Source: Fimbriimonas sp. (lineage in GTDB: Bacteria; Armatimonadota; Fimbriimonadia; Fimbriimonadales; Fimbriimonadaceae). Taken from it: 64,000 bases of DNA. Below, piece after piece: positions 25,599 through 37,485 of the stretch (position 1 is its first letter; each line of letters starts with the position of its first letter). Below the pieces are notes generated by a model that saw only the letters and a list, made by a program, of their open reading frames with translations, was not told the origin of the DNA and ran no database searches. The stretch lies in NCBI GenBank assembly GCA_029866005.1, contig JARXAE010000023.1, positions 122,074 through 186,073 on the forward strand, given 5' to 3'. The translations under genes were made by a program, and so were the position numbers.

Positions 25599-26360
25599 GT
25601 GGCGCGAAAACCAACCCTGAGTCCAAGTCGGATCACGACGTTCCTCGCGTGCCCAAGCAAGTACCTCTGGACCTACATCGACCCCCGAGGCAAGTGGTAC
25701 CTGCGCGCCAAAAGCTACTACTCGTTCGGTACCACGCTTCACAAAGTCTTGGAGAGATTCCATGATGAAGGTGACCAAGGCGTCACTACCGTCGGCGATG
25801 CCCTGCGAATCTACGAAGAGAGCTGGATCGATGCTGGCTTCGCCTCCGCCGAAGAAATGCAGGAGGCTTATGGGGAAGGAAAAGAGATCGTTCTGAGTGT
25901 CGTTGAAGACGCCATAGCCAAGCGCGAAGAAGGTGTCCGAACCCTCGCCGTCGAAAAACTGTTGAAAACGGATGTCGGCCCATTTGAGCTCATCGGACGA
26001 GTTGACCGCCTTGACGAGCGTGCCGATGGCACGATCGAAATCGTCGACTACAAGTCCGGTCGCTCCGCCGTCACCGAAGCTCAAGTTAAAGACGATTTGG
26101 CGATGGCCTGCTATCAGCTCTTGGCTTCAAGAATGTTCCCCGGACAGCAAGTCGTCGCCACGATCCATGCTCTTCGAGTAAACGCAAAGGCGACCGCTTT
26201 CCTTTCTGCCGCCGAGCTGGAGGAATTCGAACGAGACATCATCCAGATCGGTCAAACAATACTCTCCGCTTCCATTGACGACTACTCTCCTCGTCTAAAG
26301 CCACTTTGCGAAGGGTGTGACTTCCTTGCCCTCTGCAAGAAGGACCCTCGATACGAATGA
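25599..26360 (+). CDS. PD-(D/E)XK nuclease with Fe-S-type Cys set (AddB/Cas4-like)
   Basis: 253 residues of the RecB-like nuclease family. The catalytic core is GRVDRLDERADGTIEIVDYKSG, giving the GxVDRxD and D-x-K motifs. A Cys at ~18 (LACPSKYLW) and a C-terminal cluster CEGCDFLALC match the four-Cys iron-sulfur arrangement of AddB- and Cas4-type nucleases. No CRISPR array or helicase gene is nearby, so it is a stand-alone nuclease, probably for DNA repair. GTG start. Confidence 0.88.
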   Translation: MARKPTLSPSRITTFLACPSKYLWTYIDPRGKWYLRAKSYYSFGTTLHKVLERFHDEGDQGVTTVGDALRIYEESWIDAGFASAEEMQEAYGEGKEIVLSVVEDAIAKREEGVRTLAVEKLLKTDVGPFELIGRVDRLDERADGTIEIVDYKSGRSAVTEAQVKDDLAMACYQLLASRMFPGQQVVATIHALRVNAKATAFLSAAELEEFERDIIQIGQTILSASIDDYSPRLKPLCEGCDFLALCKKDPRYE

Positions 26361-26923
26361 CCCCCCTCCCGCGCGAATTCGGAGCAAAGCTTGGAGCTTG
26401 GGACCCCATCAACGGTTGGTCGCCGGTCACCTGGGCTGATAACTACACGCAAGAATCCATCTCGGGCGTGTCGCGCTTGCTGGTCGCTCCACGTCAACCG
26501 CTAGACTTCGTCTCAAAGGTTTTGTCAGTTTACGGTGAGCGGTTTCGACTGGTCTATCTTCTCGTCACTCCACCGGATGGATACAAGTTTTCTCGCTACG
26601 AAGTTGAACAAATCCCTCTGAACGACGTGCAAAGTCTCCTGCTCGAATTCGGAGGGTTCCTGGGTCGAGATGCTCGTCATCACGTGTGGCTCCATGCTCT
26701 CGACGGCGGAGGAACAATCATTTGGGATGAGCACGACTGGGTTTATCTCTACGGTCATCTGAATTCTGCGACCCAATTCCTCGAGACCGAAGGATTCACC
26801 GAAGGCAAGCCAGAAATCCCATTCCCTCACTTGCATAACGAAGATCCGGAGCAGACTCCTGAGATGGAACGGCTGCTGGCGGCACTCCCTTGGGTCCAAA
26901 CGCCGGTTTCCAACCCTTACTAA
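26357..26923 (+). CDS. Conserved-looking protein, function unknown
   Basis: 188 residues, overlapping the nuclease stop by 4 bp (ATGA), so probably co-translated. Soluble, mixed alpha/beta, rich in aromatic residues (YGERFRLVYLLVTPPDGYKF, HHVWLHALDGGGTIIWDEHD). No motif I recognise. Confidence 0.75.
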   Translation: MTPLPREFGAKLGAWDPINGWSPVTWADNYTQESISGVSRLLVAPRQPLDFVSKVLSVYGERFRLVYLLVTPPDGYKFSRYEVEQIPLNDVQSLLLEFGGFLGRDARHHVWLHALDGGGTIIWDEHDWVYLYGHLNSATQFLETEGFTEGKPEIPFPHLHNEDPEQTPEMERLLAALPWVQTPVSNPY

Positions 26924-26937
26924 ACTACAAATGCAAC

Positions 26938-26967
26938 CTGACGCTAGGTATGCCGTAAGTGTATAAT
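26938..26967 (+). promoter_or_regulatory. Promoter of the pspA-like gene
   Basis: CTGACG (26938-26943), 18-bp spacer, TATAAT (26962-26967), 29 bp before the ATG. A conventional promoter with a short leader. Confidence 0.65.
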
Positions 26968-26996
26968 TAGCGCCAAACCGCGCGGAATTACATCCA

Positions 26997-27782
26997 ATGA
27001 AACGATTTCTCAACTGGCTAAAAGGACTCTTCAACAAAACGATGGACAAGTTGGAGGATCCCGAAGTGATGCTGGATCAGGCCAAGAAGGACATGCAGGC
27101 AGCACTTCTCAGCAACCGTGAGAAGGCAGTTCAGGCGATCACGCAGAAGAACATGCTTGAGAATGAACTCAAGCAGCAGCAAAACAAGGCCGCTTCGCTT
27201 GAGTCGAAAGCAACCATGGCGCTCAAGCAGGGCGACCGCGCACTTGCAACTCAGTTCATGCGCGAAAAGATGAACATCGACTCAGTCGTTGCTTCTCTCC
27301 AAGCCTCCTACGATTCAGCAGTCGCCACCGTTGAGCAGGTCAAAGTCGGCATCAAGCGACAGGAAGAAGAGGTTCGCAAAAAGACCGCCGAAGCCCTCGC
27401 CCTCAAGGCTCAGTGGAAGTCAGCGCAAATTCAATCCTCGATCAGCAAGGCTCTCGACGGTCTCTCGTTCGAGAATGAGTTCGAAGGATTCGGTGCAGTT
27501 GAGAACCGCATTAAAGAGAAACAGTCCGAAGCAGCCGCACGCGCAGAGATGGGCAACGAATCGCTCTTTGGAAAGATCCAAGCAATGGAATCGACTTCTC
27601 GAGACCTTGAAGCCGAATCGGAGCTCGACAAGCTTGAAGAGAAACTCGGACTTCGACCAGTTACCGCCACAGAGGTCATCACCCCATCGGTCAGCGTCGT
27701 CGAAGGCGGAACTGCTCCAAGCGTTTCTGCCAGCGAGGCTGAAAAGGCGCTTGAAGATCTCGAGAAGCGACTCAACAGCTAG
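26997..27782 (+). CDS. PspA/IM30 (Vipp1) family membrane-stress protein
   Basis: 261 residues, almost all coiled coil. The amphipathic N-terminal helix MKRFLNWLKGLFNKTMDKLE and the VMLDQAKKDMQAALLSNREK stretch match PspA/IM30, proteins that polymerise on and stabilise the cytoplasmic membrane. The C-terminal ~55 residues are a Ser/Val-rich linker and a short amphipathic helix. No pspB/C or regulator lies nearby. Confidence 0.92.
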   Translation: MKRFLNWLKGLFNKTMDKLEDPEVMLDQAKKDMQAALLSNREKAVQAITQKNMLENELKQQQNKAASLESKATMALKQGDRALATQFMREKMNIDSVVASLQASYDSAVATVEQVKVGIKRQEEEVRKKTAEALALKAQWKSAQIQSSISKALDGLSFENEFEGFGAVENRIKEKQSEAAARAEMGNESLFGKIQAMESTSRDLEAESELDKLEEKLGLRPVTATEVITPSVSVVEGGTAPSVSASEAEKALEDLEKRLNS

Positions 27783-27839
27783 GATTTCGGGAGTTGGAGC
27801 CAACTAACTTCAACTCCGAATTCGGCGTAGAGTAGCGAT

Positions 27840-28004
27840 ATGGTGAAACCAATTCTCGGACTCCTTATCGGTGCCGTGCTCGGATTCGGATATCACAAGC
27901 TGATGGTGCGTTGCAACACCGGCTGCCCGAACATGAAGTACCCGATGCTCCCCGTCGCGGTTCTTGGTGCAATTGGCGGATTGATTGGCTCAAGAATCAA
28001 GTAA
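27840..28004 (+). CDS. Small Gly-rich membrane protein (DUF6132-like)
   Basis: 54 residues: MVKPILGLLIGAVLGFGYHK, a middle segment with two Cys (RCNTGCPN), then AVLGAIGGLIGSRIK. Two membrane segments around a Cys pair resemble small DUF6132 proteins. TAGAGT lies 6 nt before the ATG. The stop overlaps the -10 box of the next gene. Confidence 0.7.
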   Translation: MVKPILGLLIGAVLGFGYHKLMVRCNTGCPNMKYPMLPVAVLGAIGGLIGSRIK

Positions 28005-28013
28005 CCTAGACCC
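28002..28013 (+). promoter_or_regulatory. Leaderless-type -10 box of the zinc-ribbon gene
   Basis: TAACCT (28002-28007), 6 nt, ATG at 28014. The box contains the stop codon of the preceding small gene. Confidence 0.5.
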
Positions 28014-28730
28014 ATGGCATCTGCCGAGTTGATGCGCCTCCACAAGCTCCACGAAATCGACCGTGCGATTCTCCAAATTCGCAAACGTGCGGCGGCAATG
28101 GAAGAAGGCGTCAAGCTACAATCCCTGGCCGAAAAGGCCAAAGCCGTGTTCGCCGAAGCTAACGCCAAATACCACGAAAAGCATGGCGAGCAGCGCGACC
28201 TTGAGCTCACAAATCAGCAGATCGCCGACAAGCTCCTGTCCATTGAAAAGCAACTCTTCAGCGGAAAGGTCACCAACCCCAAGGAGATCGAGGCACTAGA
28301 ACATCAGAAATCGGGGCTCATAGCAAACCAAGCCACGAACGAAGAGCGAATCCTAGCTTTTTGGGACGAAGTTCCTCCATTGAAGGCGACTGCGGAAGAA
28401 GCAAAAAAGCAGGCAGAAGCCGCAATCAGAAAGTTCACAGACTGGAAAACGATGGCGGCAACTCAGAAGACCGAACTTGAAATGCGCTTCAAGGAACTGA
28501 GTTCTCAACGACCTGCGCTAGCCAAGACAATCGGTCCTGCGTTGATTGGTCGATATGATGCCATACGAGCGAAAAGCCAAGTCGGAATGGCCGATGTCAC
28601 CCACGACAAGACTTGCGAAGAGTGTGGCTCAACCATCCCCGAAATGGTCATGGTCCAGCTCATTGACGACAAAGTAGTGATTTGTGAGGGCTGTAGCCGG
28701 ATTCTGTATTACACCGGTGGTGTCATTTGA
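28014..28730 (+). CDS. Coiled-coil protein with C4 zinc ribbon (CT398-like)
   Basis: 238 residues: a long helical hairpin (1-180) and a C-terminal zinc ribbon with CEECGSTIP and CEGCSRI (two CxxC pairs, ~200-230). This matches the widespread bacterial C4-type zinc-ribbon family. Chlamydial CT398, a member, binds sigma-54 and secretion components, but no general role is established. The lipoprotein gene overlaps its stop. Confidence 0.85.
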   Translation: MASAELMRLHKLHEIDRAILQIRKRAAAMEEGVKLQSLAEKAKAVFAEANAKYHEKHGEQRDLELTNQQIADKLLSIEKQLFSGKVTNPKEIEALEHQKSGLIANQATNEERILAFWDEVPPLKATAEEAKKQAEAAIRKFTDWKTMAATQKTELEMRFKELSSQRPALAKTIGPALIGRYDAIRAKSQVGMADVTHDKTCEECGSTIPEMVMVQLIDDKVVICEGCSRILYYTGGVI

Positions 28731-29404
28731 GGGCTTGGCCCCTCCTTGCTGGTCTTTTTTTAGTGGGGTGCGCGAAGTCTCCCCTCAACCCCGACGACGA
28801 TGCCACGCGACTGATCTTTCGGATGTCTGTTGACGGCCAAGTGCGCTCAGACTACGTTTACATCTTTGCGATCAGAACGAGCACCGATCTCAATCCAACC
28901 ACCGATGGTCCGTTACCGGTCATTGCATTTCCGACCAATAACGGCTTCCTCACTGGCAACGCAAACTATTTTGTACGCTGGACTCCCGAGACCCGCCAGT
29001 ACACTTTGTATAAGTTTACTGACTCATCCTTATCGTTTTTCAACGCGGTTGGTATCCCGCTCAACTCACTCGATGTCACCACCGGCTCCAAAACTCTGGG
29101 CTTTGAACTGTCGTTGAACCAGCTTGCCGATAGTGTCGCTGATGCAAATGCGCTTCAGTCGATCCAAGTAAACCTTCTCACCATGAATCGGCTCCTCGAT
29201 CCCTCCAGCGGCTCGAGCCGGATTATCGACAGCCTGGGGAACAACCAGAACATCTCCGAAATCAACTCCTTCGTCCGCATTCCATTGGCAACATCGCAGG
29301 TCTACGATAACTCCCGCTTTTCCTTCTTGGAACCAACAACTGCCGATACGAATGACCCCGACCTAGATATCAGGGATTGGAGCATCGAGGTGCGTAACCA
29401 GTGA
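28727..29404 (+). CDS. Lipoprotein, function unknown
   Basis: 225 residues with TTG start overlapping the previous stop. MRAWPLLAGLFLVGCAKSPL is a lipoprotein signal with the lipobox Cys at 15. The mature part is beta-rich with many Ser, Thr and Asn and no recognisable domain. Likely anchored to a membrane facing the periplasm or cell surface. Confidence 0.8.
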   Translation: MRAWPLLAGLFLVGCAKSPLNPDDDATRLIFRMSVDGQVRSDYVYIFAIRTSTDLNPTTDGPLPVIAFPTNNGFLTGNANYFVRWTPETRQYTLYKFTDSSLSFFNAVGIPLNSLDVTTGSKTLGFELSLNQLADSVADANALQSIQVNLLTMNRLLDPSSGSSRIIDSLGNNQNISEINSFVRIPLATSQVYDNSRFSFLEPTTADTNDPDLDIRDWSIEVRNQ

Positions 29405-30270
29405 AAGTCACCGTGCTTGGCGCCAACGGAATGCTTGGAACCGATGTTGTCAAAGTGCTTGAAGCTCTTGGCCACGAAGTCAAAGCTCTGACTCGTAAGG
29501 ACGTCGATCTCACCAAGCCAGCGACGATCAACGACTGTAAATGGCTGGCAAAGAAGAATGCCGATTGGGTGGTTAACTGCATTGCGTACACTGCAGTAGA
29601 CAAAGCAGAAGAAGAGCCCGAGATCGCCTTTGATGTCAACGAGGAGGGAGTCCTCAACCTCTGTGGCAAGCTCAACGGCGGCTCCAGGTTATTGCACATC
29701 TCGACCGACTTTGTCTTCGACGGCACCGCCACACAGCCGTACGTTGAGACGGACGAAACGAATCCGCTCGGAGTCTACGGTCAATCGAAGCTAGCCGGCG
29801 AGCACTATTCCGAGGCAATGCTGGACGACCCCATTATCTTCCGCACCAGCTGGCTCTTTGGTCCGAGCGGAAAGAGTTTTCCGCTCACCATGATCAACGC
29901 CCACAACGCGGGACGTCAGCTACGAGTCGTAGCTGATCAATTCGGTTGCCCGACGTATACCGTCGATCTCGCTACCGCAATCGCCTCCGCTGTTGAAAGC
30001 AATTTGGATTCTGGAATCTATCATGCCTGCGGAAGCGAGCGTATGAGCTGGCACGAGTTTGCCGAACGGGTCCTTTCAATCTACAAGGACGAGGAAGTGA
30101 GACTCGATAAAATCGGCACCGCCGATTACCCGACGCAAGCTAAGCGCCCCGCCTATTCTGTAATGAATAACTCTAAGCTCGCCGAGGCCGGAATCAATCC
30201 TTGGCGACCTGTGGATTCGGCGGTTGAGGAATTCGTCGAGCGCCTGCGGAGGATCCACCAAGTTCCGTAA
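29401..30270 (+). CDS. rfbD: dTDP-4-dehydrorhamnose reductase
   Basis: Final step of dTDP-L-rhamnose synthesis. 289 residues, extended SDR: TVLGANGMLGTDVVKVLEAL (NADPH loop), NCIAYTAVDKAEEEPEIAFD, STDFVFDGT, and YGQSK with catalytic Tyr and Lys. Overlaps the lipoprotein stop (GTGA). The other rhamnose genes are not in the window, so a related sugar-nucleotide reductase role is possible. Confidence 0.92.
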   Translation: MKVTVLGANGMLGTDVVKVLEALGHEVKALTRKDVDLTKPATINDCKWLAKKNADWVVNCIAYTAVDKAEEEPEIAFDVNEEGVLNLCGKLNGGSRLLHISTDFVFDGTATQPYVETDETNPLGVYGQSKLAGEHYSEAMLDDPIIFRTSWLFGPSGKSFPLTMINAHNAGRQLRVVADQFGCPTYTVDLATAIASAVESNLDSGIYHACGSERMSWHEFAERVLSIYKDEEVRLDKIGTADYPTQAKRPAYSVMNNSKLAEAGINPWRPVDSAVEEFVERLRRIHQVP

Positions 30271-30502
30271 CTTGGGGAGCTTCCCATAACCACGATACAA
30301 GAGTGTAAAGCCCAATGCCGCCGCACGACAGGACGATGAACTCCTGAAGTGAAGTGAGGAGTCCTCTCGTTCCCGTCACTCCCCACTGCGCGACCCGGAC
30401 CTCGACTCCTCCGAAGGACGTTACTTGCACTGATGAAGCGATCGCCGCGCAAAGGAGCAAATAGGAAATGGTGCCGCGTTGGAATAGCTTTGAAGCTTTC
30501 AT
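30194..30502 (-). CDS. Possible small membrane protein overlapping rfbD
   Basis: 102 residues: a basic start MKASKLFQRGTISYLLLCAA, then two hydrophobic segments (~12-30 and ~52-72). The last ~25 codons are antisense to the rfbD 3' end (77-bp overlap). No family recognised; the overlap and lack of a clear RBS make it uncertain. It fills an otherwise empty stretch (30271-30550). Confidence 0.45.
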   Translation of the reverse strand: MKASKLFQRGTISYLLLCAAIASSVQVTSFGGVEVRVAQWGVTGTRGLLTSLQEFIVLSCGGIGLYTLVSWLWEAPQVTELGGSSAGARRIPQPPNPQVAKD

Positions 30503-30550
30503 TACACCATTCTATCATGGCTTTGAGCTAGAGGTAAACTCGCGTCAATC

Positions 30551-30994
30551 ATGGCAACCATTCTGGCAATTTCCGCGGCGATCCTCCTCCAGACCCCGGT
30601 CAAAACGGTAAAGATTCCTGTGTACGATTTTGATCGCTAATCAAATGCAGTCATGAACCTTGTCGTCACCAAACTGTCCACTGGCTTCTCCGATCCAAAC
30701 CCTCAGTCCGGAAAGCTCACCTCGGCCAAAGGTTCGATCTCGTTTAGCGTCAGTAAATCATCGCAGCCCATCCCCTCACTTCAACGTAACCCGGAAGCAA
30801 AGAAGGGTGAGGTCTGGTCGACCATTCGACTCGTGAAGTGGATCGGCTGGCGCAACGTTAAGGGTAATCAAGAGTTCTATAAACTCACGTGGTCAACCTA
30901 TCGAATCAACGCCGTCTTGAACGCCAAGTCGAAATCAGACATTCTTGAGCTCCGCAAGGCCCTCGGCGTCATGTGCGACAACCTGACGTTCTAA
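30551..30994 (+). pseudogene. Secreted-protein gene split by an in-frame TAA
   Basis: ATG at 30551 starts a 29-codon frame (MATILAISAAILLQTPVKTV then KIPVYDFDR) that looks like a signal peptide and mature N-terminus. It stops at TAA 30638-30640. The same frame is then open for 118 codons to 30994, and the next ATG (30653) starts MNLVVTKLSTGFSDPNPQSG. The downstream part has no export signal of its own. The simplest reading is one secreted protein of ~147 residues broken by a nonsense mutation; stop-codon readthrough or reinitiation 12 bp further on is the alternative. The product is unknown. Confidence 0.6.
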
Positions 30995-30997
30995 AGT

Positions 30998-31624
30998 TTA
31001 TTTCAGTCTGGGTCCAAGCAACCTCGTCCAAATCGCATAACCCTTTGGATTCATGTGGAGCATATCAGGTCCAAAGATTGATGGATCCGGGCGCTCGTCC
31101 GAGCCAAGCATGGCGTCCCAGCAAGAGATATAGTCTGCGTGTGGCTGGGTAGCGAGGAACTCTTTAATTACCTGATTCCCAAACATGAACTTGGCCCGCA
31201 GGTGCCAGCGCGAAGGACTCGGCTTCATCGCACAGTAAAGGATGTCAGCTTGAGGCAGATCGCGGCGAAACAAGGAAAACAGCTTTTTGAAATTCGTTAC
31301 AACCTCGTGGGCTGGGGTTTTTCCACCTGCAAGGTCGTTCTCCCCGCTGTAGATAACGATCTGCTTGGGTCGATAGGCCGAGAACACCTTGTAGTCTCGA
31401 ATTAGGTGCCCAAGTCCAGAGCCACCATAGGCCCGGTTCAACACCTGGCGAGAAGGAAACGCGTCGTTGACCGTCTTCCAGTTGGTAAACGTCGAAGACC
31501 CAATAAACAGAATCATGCCCGAGCGAGGCGGGTTCTTTGCATCCGACTCGCGCCAGGCATCAAGTTCCTTTTGATAGATGTATGGTTGGGCCTGAATCAG
31601 CAATGCGGCAGCCACAAGAATCAT
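30998..31624 (-). CDS. SGNH/GDSL-family hydrolase
   Basis: 208 residues with a hydrophobic export signal (MILVAAALLIQAQPYI). Family blocks: nucleophile Ser44 in LFIGSST, oxyanion Gly in NRAYGGSGLGHL, Asn in YSGENDLAGG, and Asp187/His190 in DMLHMNPKG. A secreted esterase or carbohydrate deacetylase is expected. The first block has Gly-Ser-Ser instead of Gly-Asp-Ser, which is common in the platelet-activating-factor-acetylhydrolase-like branch. TAACCT lies 6 nt upstream of the ATG. Confidence 0.9.
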   Translation of the reverse strand: MILVAAALLIQAQPYIYQKELDAWRESDAKNPPRSGMILFIGSSTFTNWKTVNDAFPSRQVLNRAYGGSGLGHLIRDYKVFSAYRPKQIVIYSGENDLAGGKTPAHEVVTNFKKLFSLFRRDLPQADILYCAMKPSPSRWHLRAKFMFGNQVIKEFLATQPHADYISCWDAMLGSDERPDPSIFGPDMLHMNPKGYAIWTRLLGPRLK

Positions 31625-31644
31625 ACAACGAGGTTACCGCAAAC

Positions 31645-31676
31645 AAAAAAAGACTCCCTTTCGGGAGCCTTCTTAA
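31645..31676 (-). terminator. rRNA operon terminator
   Basis: On the minus strand a GGCTCCC-GAAA-GGGAGTC hairpin followed by TTTTTTT, just downstream of 5S rRNA. Confidence 0.92.
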
Positions 31677-31681
31677 AATTA

Positions 31682-31798
31682 ACCGGGCGACAAGCCTTTC
31701 TCGCGGCACCCTGCGGTGCAACTACCTCAGCCAAGACGTAGCTTAACTGCTGTGTTCGGAATGGGAACAGGTGTTTCCTACGCTTTATGACCACCCGG
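31682..31798 (-). rRNA. rrf: 5S ribosomal RNA
   Basis: The minus strand reads CCGGGTGGTCATAAAGCGTA at the 5' side, then ACCTGTTCCCATTCCGAACA and AGTTAAGC, the universal 5S core, and closes with a complementary 3' strand (GCCCGGTT). Ends are approximate to a few bases. It lies about 95 bp downstream of 23S. Confidence 0.95.
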
Positions 31799-31892
31799 AA
31801 AGTGGTAGGGATATTCGATTGTAATAACCGAAGCCCTTTGAGAGCCGCACATGAAACAAGAAGCGCATTCGAGTAACTTTATAAGAGCTGCG

Positions 31893-34845
<2,953 letters not shown>

Positions 34846-35284
34846 AGCGCTTATAGAGTTGCTCGATGCGCTTCTTGTTTCGCTATGCGGCTTTCAAAGA
34901 ACTTCTTCTTCGAGTGAGAAATATGCTAAGATTGCTCTTTAGCGCCCTTCTCTCTCTGTTTCGCTTTTCGTTTTTTCAACTCAGCGACAAACAGAAATGA
35001 TACCAGCGGCCATCCCCAATGTCAACACCTGGTTAACATTTCTTTGAAAAAAGATGCTTCTTGGTTTCCTGACTCGTCTTGTATCTTTTGGCTGTCAAAC
35101 ATTCTCTCAGTAGGGTTCAGGTTCAAAGCTGGGACGGATACGGGGCTTTCGGTCCCGAGATTTGAGCACGCTTATTGAGTTTCTGAGATTTGAGCCGATC
35201 AACAAACATCTCCCTATCCGCCTTGGCGCCCACAAGCAAACAGCACGATCGTGGATGAGCACATCTTGACTGTAAACTAAGAGC
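34846..35284 (-). promoter_or_regulatory. rRNA promoter and leader; nadE upstream region
   Basis: TTGACA (35020-35025) and TATCAT (34997-35002) on the minus strand are separated by exactly 17 bp: a near-consensus promoter, giving a leader of about 145 nt before 23S. A second TTGACA at 35093-35098 has no matching -10. The remaining ~250 bp show no gene. For nadE on the plus strand, TAAACT (35273-35278) lies 6 nt before the ATG. Confidence 0.8.
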
Positions 35285-36148
35285 ATGCCTCTCAACGTAG
35301 TTCGCGCGGCCAAACTTGCCGAACTTGATACCAATCCCCTCAGTATCAACGCTGAGCAAGTTTCCGATTGGCTTATCGAATTCCTCAAAGCGGAAGTCAT
35401 TAAGCGACGAGGCATGAATAAAGTCGTCCTTGGTCTGTCAGGCGGGGTCGACTCCGCAGTTGTTGCTTACCTTTGCGCCCGCGCGTTCGGACCCGAAAAC
35501 ACCTTCGCCTTTCGAATGCCATACAAAATCAGCAGCCAAGAAAGCCTCGATCACGCGCAGCTCGTCATCGACGATCTTGGAATCCAGGTCCGAACCATCG
35601 AGATCACCGGAATGGTTGATGGCTACGTCTCGCAATATGAAGACGGAATCTCGTCCCAGCGCCTCGGAAACGTCTGCGCCCGCTCGCGGATGATCGTACT
35701 CTTCGATCAATCTGCCGAAGTTGGTGGAGTCCCCATTGGAACCGGCAACAAATCCGAACGCCTCTTTGGCTACTACACTTGGCACGCCGATGACGCACCC
35801 CCCATCAACCCACTTGGAGACCTCTTCAAGACTCAAGTCTGGGAAGTCGCTCGCGCTCTAGGTGTCCCTGAAGTCATTATCGACAAGCCCGCTACCGCAG
35901 ATCTGGTCAAAGGTCAGACCGACGAAGGTGATTTCGGCATCAGCTACCCAAAGGCTGACCGAATCCTCCATTACGTCGTCCAGGGCTACGGCCGATATCG
36001 CCTCATCTCGATGGGCTTCCCTGAAGACGAGGTCGACATCGTCTGGAAAAGAGTCAGCGGCACCCACTGGAAGCGTAAGCTCCCCACGGTGGCGATGCTC
36101 AGCAACACCGCGATCAACGAATACTACTTGCGACCCGTCGACTTCTAA
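35285..36148 (+). CDS. nadE: NAD+ synthase, ammonia-dependent type
   Basis: Amidates nicotinate adenine dinucleotide to NAD. 287 residues: the PP-loop VVLGLSGGVDSAVVAYLCAR, CARSRMIVLFDQSA, GTGNKSERLFGYYTWHADDA and PINPLGDLFKTQV are all present. There is no N-terminal glutaminase (CN-hydrolase) domain, so free ammonia or a separate partner must supply nitrogen. Ends overlapping the convergent fliI stop. Leaderless-type start. Confidence 0.95.
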   Translation: MPLNVVRAAKLAELDTNPLSINAEQVSDWLIEFLKAEVIKRRGMNKVVLGLSGGVDSAVVAYLCARAFGPENTFAFRMPYKISSQESLDHAQLVIDDLGIQVRTIEITGMVDGYVSQYEDGISSQRLGNVCARSRMIVLFDQSAEVGGVPIGTGNKSERLFGYYTWHADDAPPINPLGDLFKTQVWEVARALGVPEVIIDKPATADLVKGQTDEGDFGISYPKADRILHYVVQGYGRYRLISMGFPEDEVDIVWKRVSGTHWKRKLPTVAMLSNTAINEYYLRPVDF

Positions 36149-37485
36149 TTCACAGCCGTCGTCAACCCGGCAACTGCAGCTTCAAAGCTCGAACCCTCTG
36201 CCTTCGCCTGGCGCAAGAACTTGTTGATCCCATCGATCGAGTCAATCGCCTTGTCAGTCAAGGGTCTCGCGCCCTTCTTGTAGGCCCCAATCGACACCAA
36301 ATCCTCGACGTCGTTGTACGCCGCCATCAGTTCCCGAACATCGGTCGCCGCCTGAATCTGCTCCGGACCAACCACAAAGGGCATTGTTCGCGAGAGGCTG
36401 TTCAAAATATCAATCGGCGGATAGTGACCCCGCGAAGTCAGCTTGCGGTTCAAAACAATATGGCCATCCAAGATACCGCGAGTGGCGTCCGCAATCGGCT
36501 CGTTCGTATCATCGCCATCCACCAGAACTGTATACAGCGCCGTAATCGCCCCCTTCGGTCCCATTCCCGCCCGCTCCATCAAACGGGGCAGCAGGGCAAA
36601 CACCGAAGGCGTGTAGCCCTTCGTGGAAGGTGGCTCGCCAATAGCCAAACCAACTTCCCTCTGCGCCATAGCAAAGCGAGTCACCGAGTCCATCATCAGC
36701 AGAACCGATTTGCCTTGATCCCTAAATCCTTCTGCCAACGCCGTCGCGGTTAAAGCCGCCTTGATCCGAACGAGAGCCGGCTGCTCGCCTGTCGCACAAA
36801 CGATAATCGATCGCTTTAGCCCCTCTTCGCCAAGGTCGTTCTCCATGAACTCGCGGACTTCACGACCACGCTCACCAACCAGGCAGATGATGTTGATCTC
36901 TGCCTCGCAGTTTCGAGCAATCATGCCCAGCAGCGTCGACTTTCCAACGCCTGAACCCGCGAAAATCCCCATCCTCTGTCCCTCCCCAAGAGTCAACATT
37001 CCATCGATCGCCCGAACTCCGGTCGCTAACGGCTTCTCGATCATCCGCCGTGTCATAGCATTCGGCGGATTGGCAGTAACCGGATAATGCATCTCCGCCT
37101 CGATCGCCGGACCGCCATCCATTGGATTTCCCAGACCATCAAACACACGACCCAACATCGACTCGGATATTGGGACGGAAAGGCAATGCCCCGTCGACTC
37201 AACCAAGTCTCCAGCCCGAATGCCGTCCAGATCGCCAAGCGGCATAAGCAACACAGTGTTATCACGGAACCCAACAACCTCAACGGGAACCGAACGCTTC
37301 TCACCATTCATCCCATCGGTTTTGATGTGGCAAAGATCACCGATCCGCGCAATCGGTCCGTTAGGTCCGTTTGACTCGATGACAAGTCCCACAATCTTGC
37401 TCACTCGCCCCGATAGCCGGTACGAAGGAGCGTTCATTGCGGCGAGTTTCAGCCGCGTAAATCGGGGCTCGCGAATCTGAATCAT
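36145..37485 (-). CDS. fliI: Flagellar type III export ATPase
   Basis: Energises export of flagellar subunits. 446 residues of the F1-like fold: Walker A GIFAGSGVGKSTLLGMIARN, Walker B region VLLMMDSVTRFAMAQREVGL, GEPPSTKGYTPSVFALLPRL and the export-ATPase-specific DDTNEPIADATRGILDGHIV. Last gene of the flgB-fliI operon here; fliJ does not follow. Its start overlaps the fliH stop by 4 bp. Confidence 0.97.
   Translation of the reverse strand: MIQIREPRFTRLKLAAMNAPSYRLSGRVSKIVGLVIESNGPNGPIARIGDLCHIKTDGMNGEKRSVPVEVVGFRDNTVLLMPLGDLDGIRAGDLVESTGHCLSVPISESMLGRVFDGLGNPMDGGPAIEAEMHYPVTANPPNAMTRRMIEKPLATGVRAIDGMLTLGEGQRMGIFAGSGVGKSTLLGMIARNCEAEINIICLVGERGREVREFMENDLGEEGLKRSIIVCATGEQPALVRIKAALTATALAEGFRDQGKSVLLMMDSVTRFAMAQREVGLAIGEPPSTKGYTPSVFALLPRLMERAGMGPKGAITALYTVLVDGDDTNEPIADATRGILDGHIVLNRKLTSRGHYPPIDILNSLSRTMPFVVGPEQIQAATDVRELMAAYNDVEDLVSIGAYKKGARPLTDKAIDSIDGINKFLRQAKAEGSSFEAAVAGLTTAVN

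Noticed and set aside
25599..26360. Cas4-like nuclease as a hint of CRISPR
   Set aside because: No repeat-spacer array and no cas gene in the window; the protein fits a stand-alone AddB-like nuclease.
34935..34945. TGCTCTTTAG, like an rRNA antitermination boxA
   Set aside because: It is on the plus strand, opposite to rRNA transcription.
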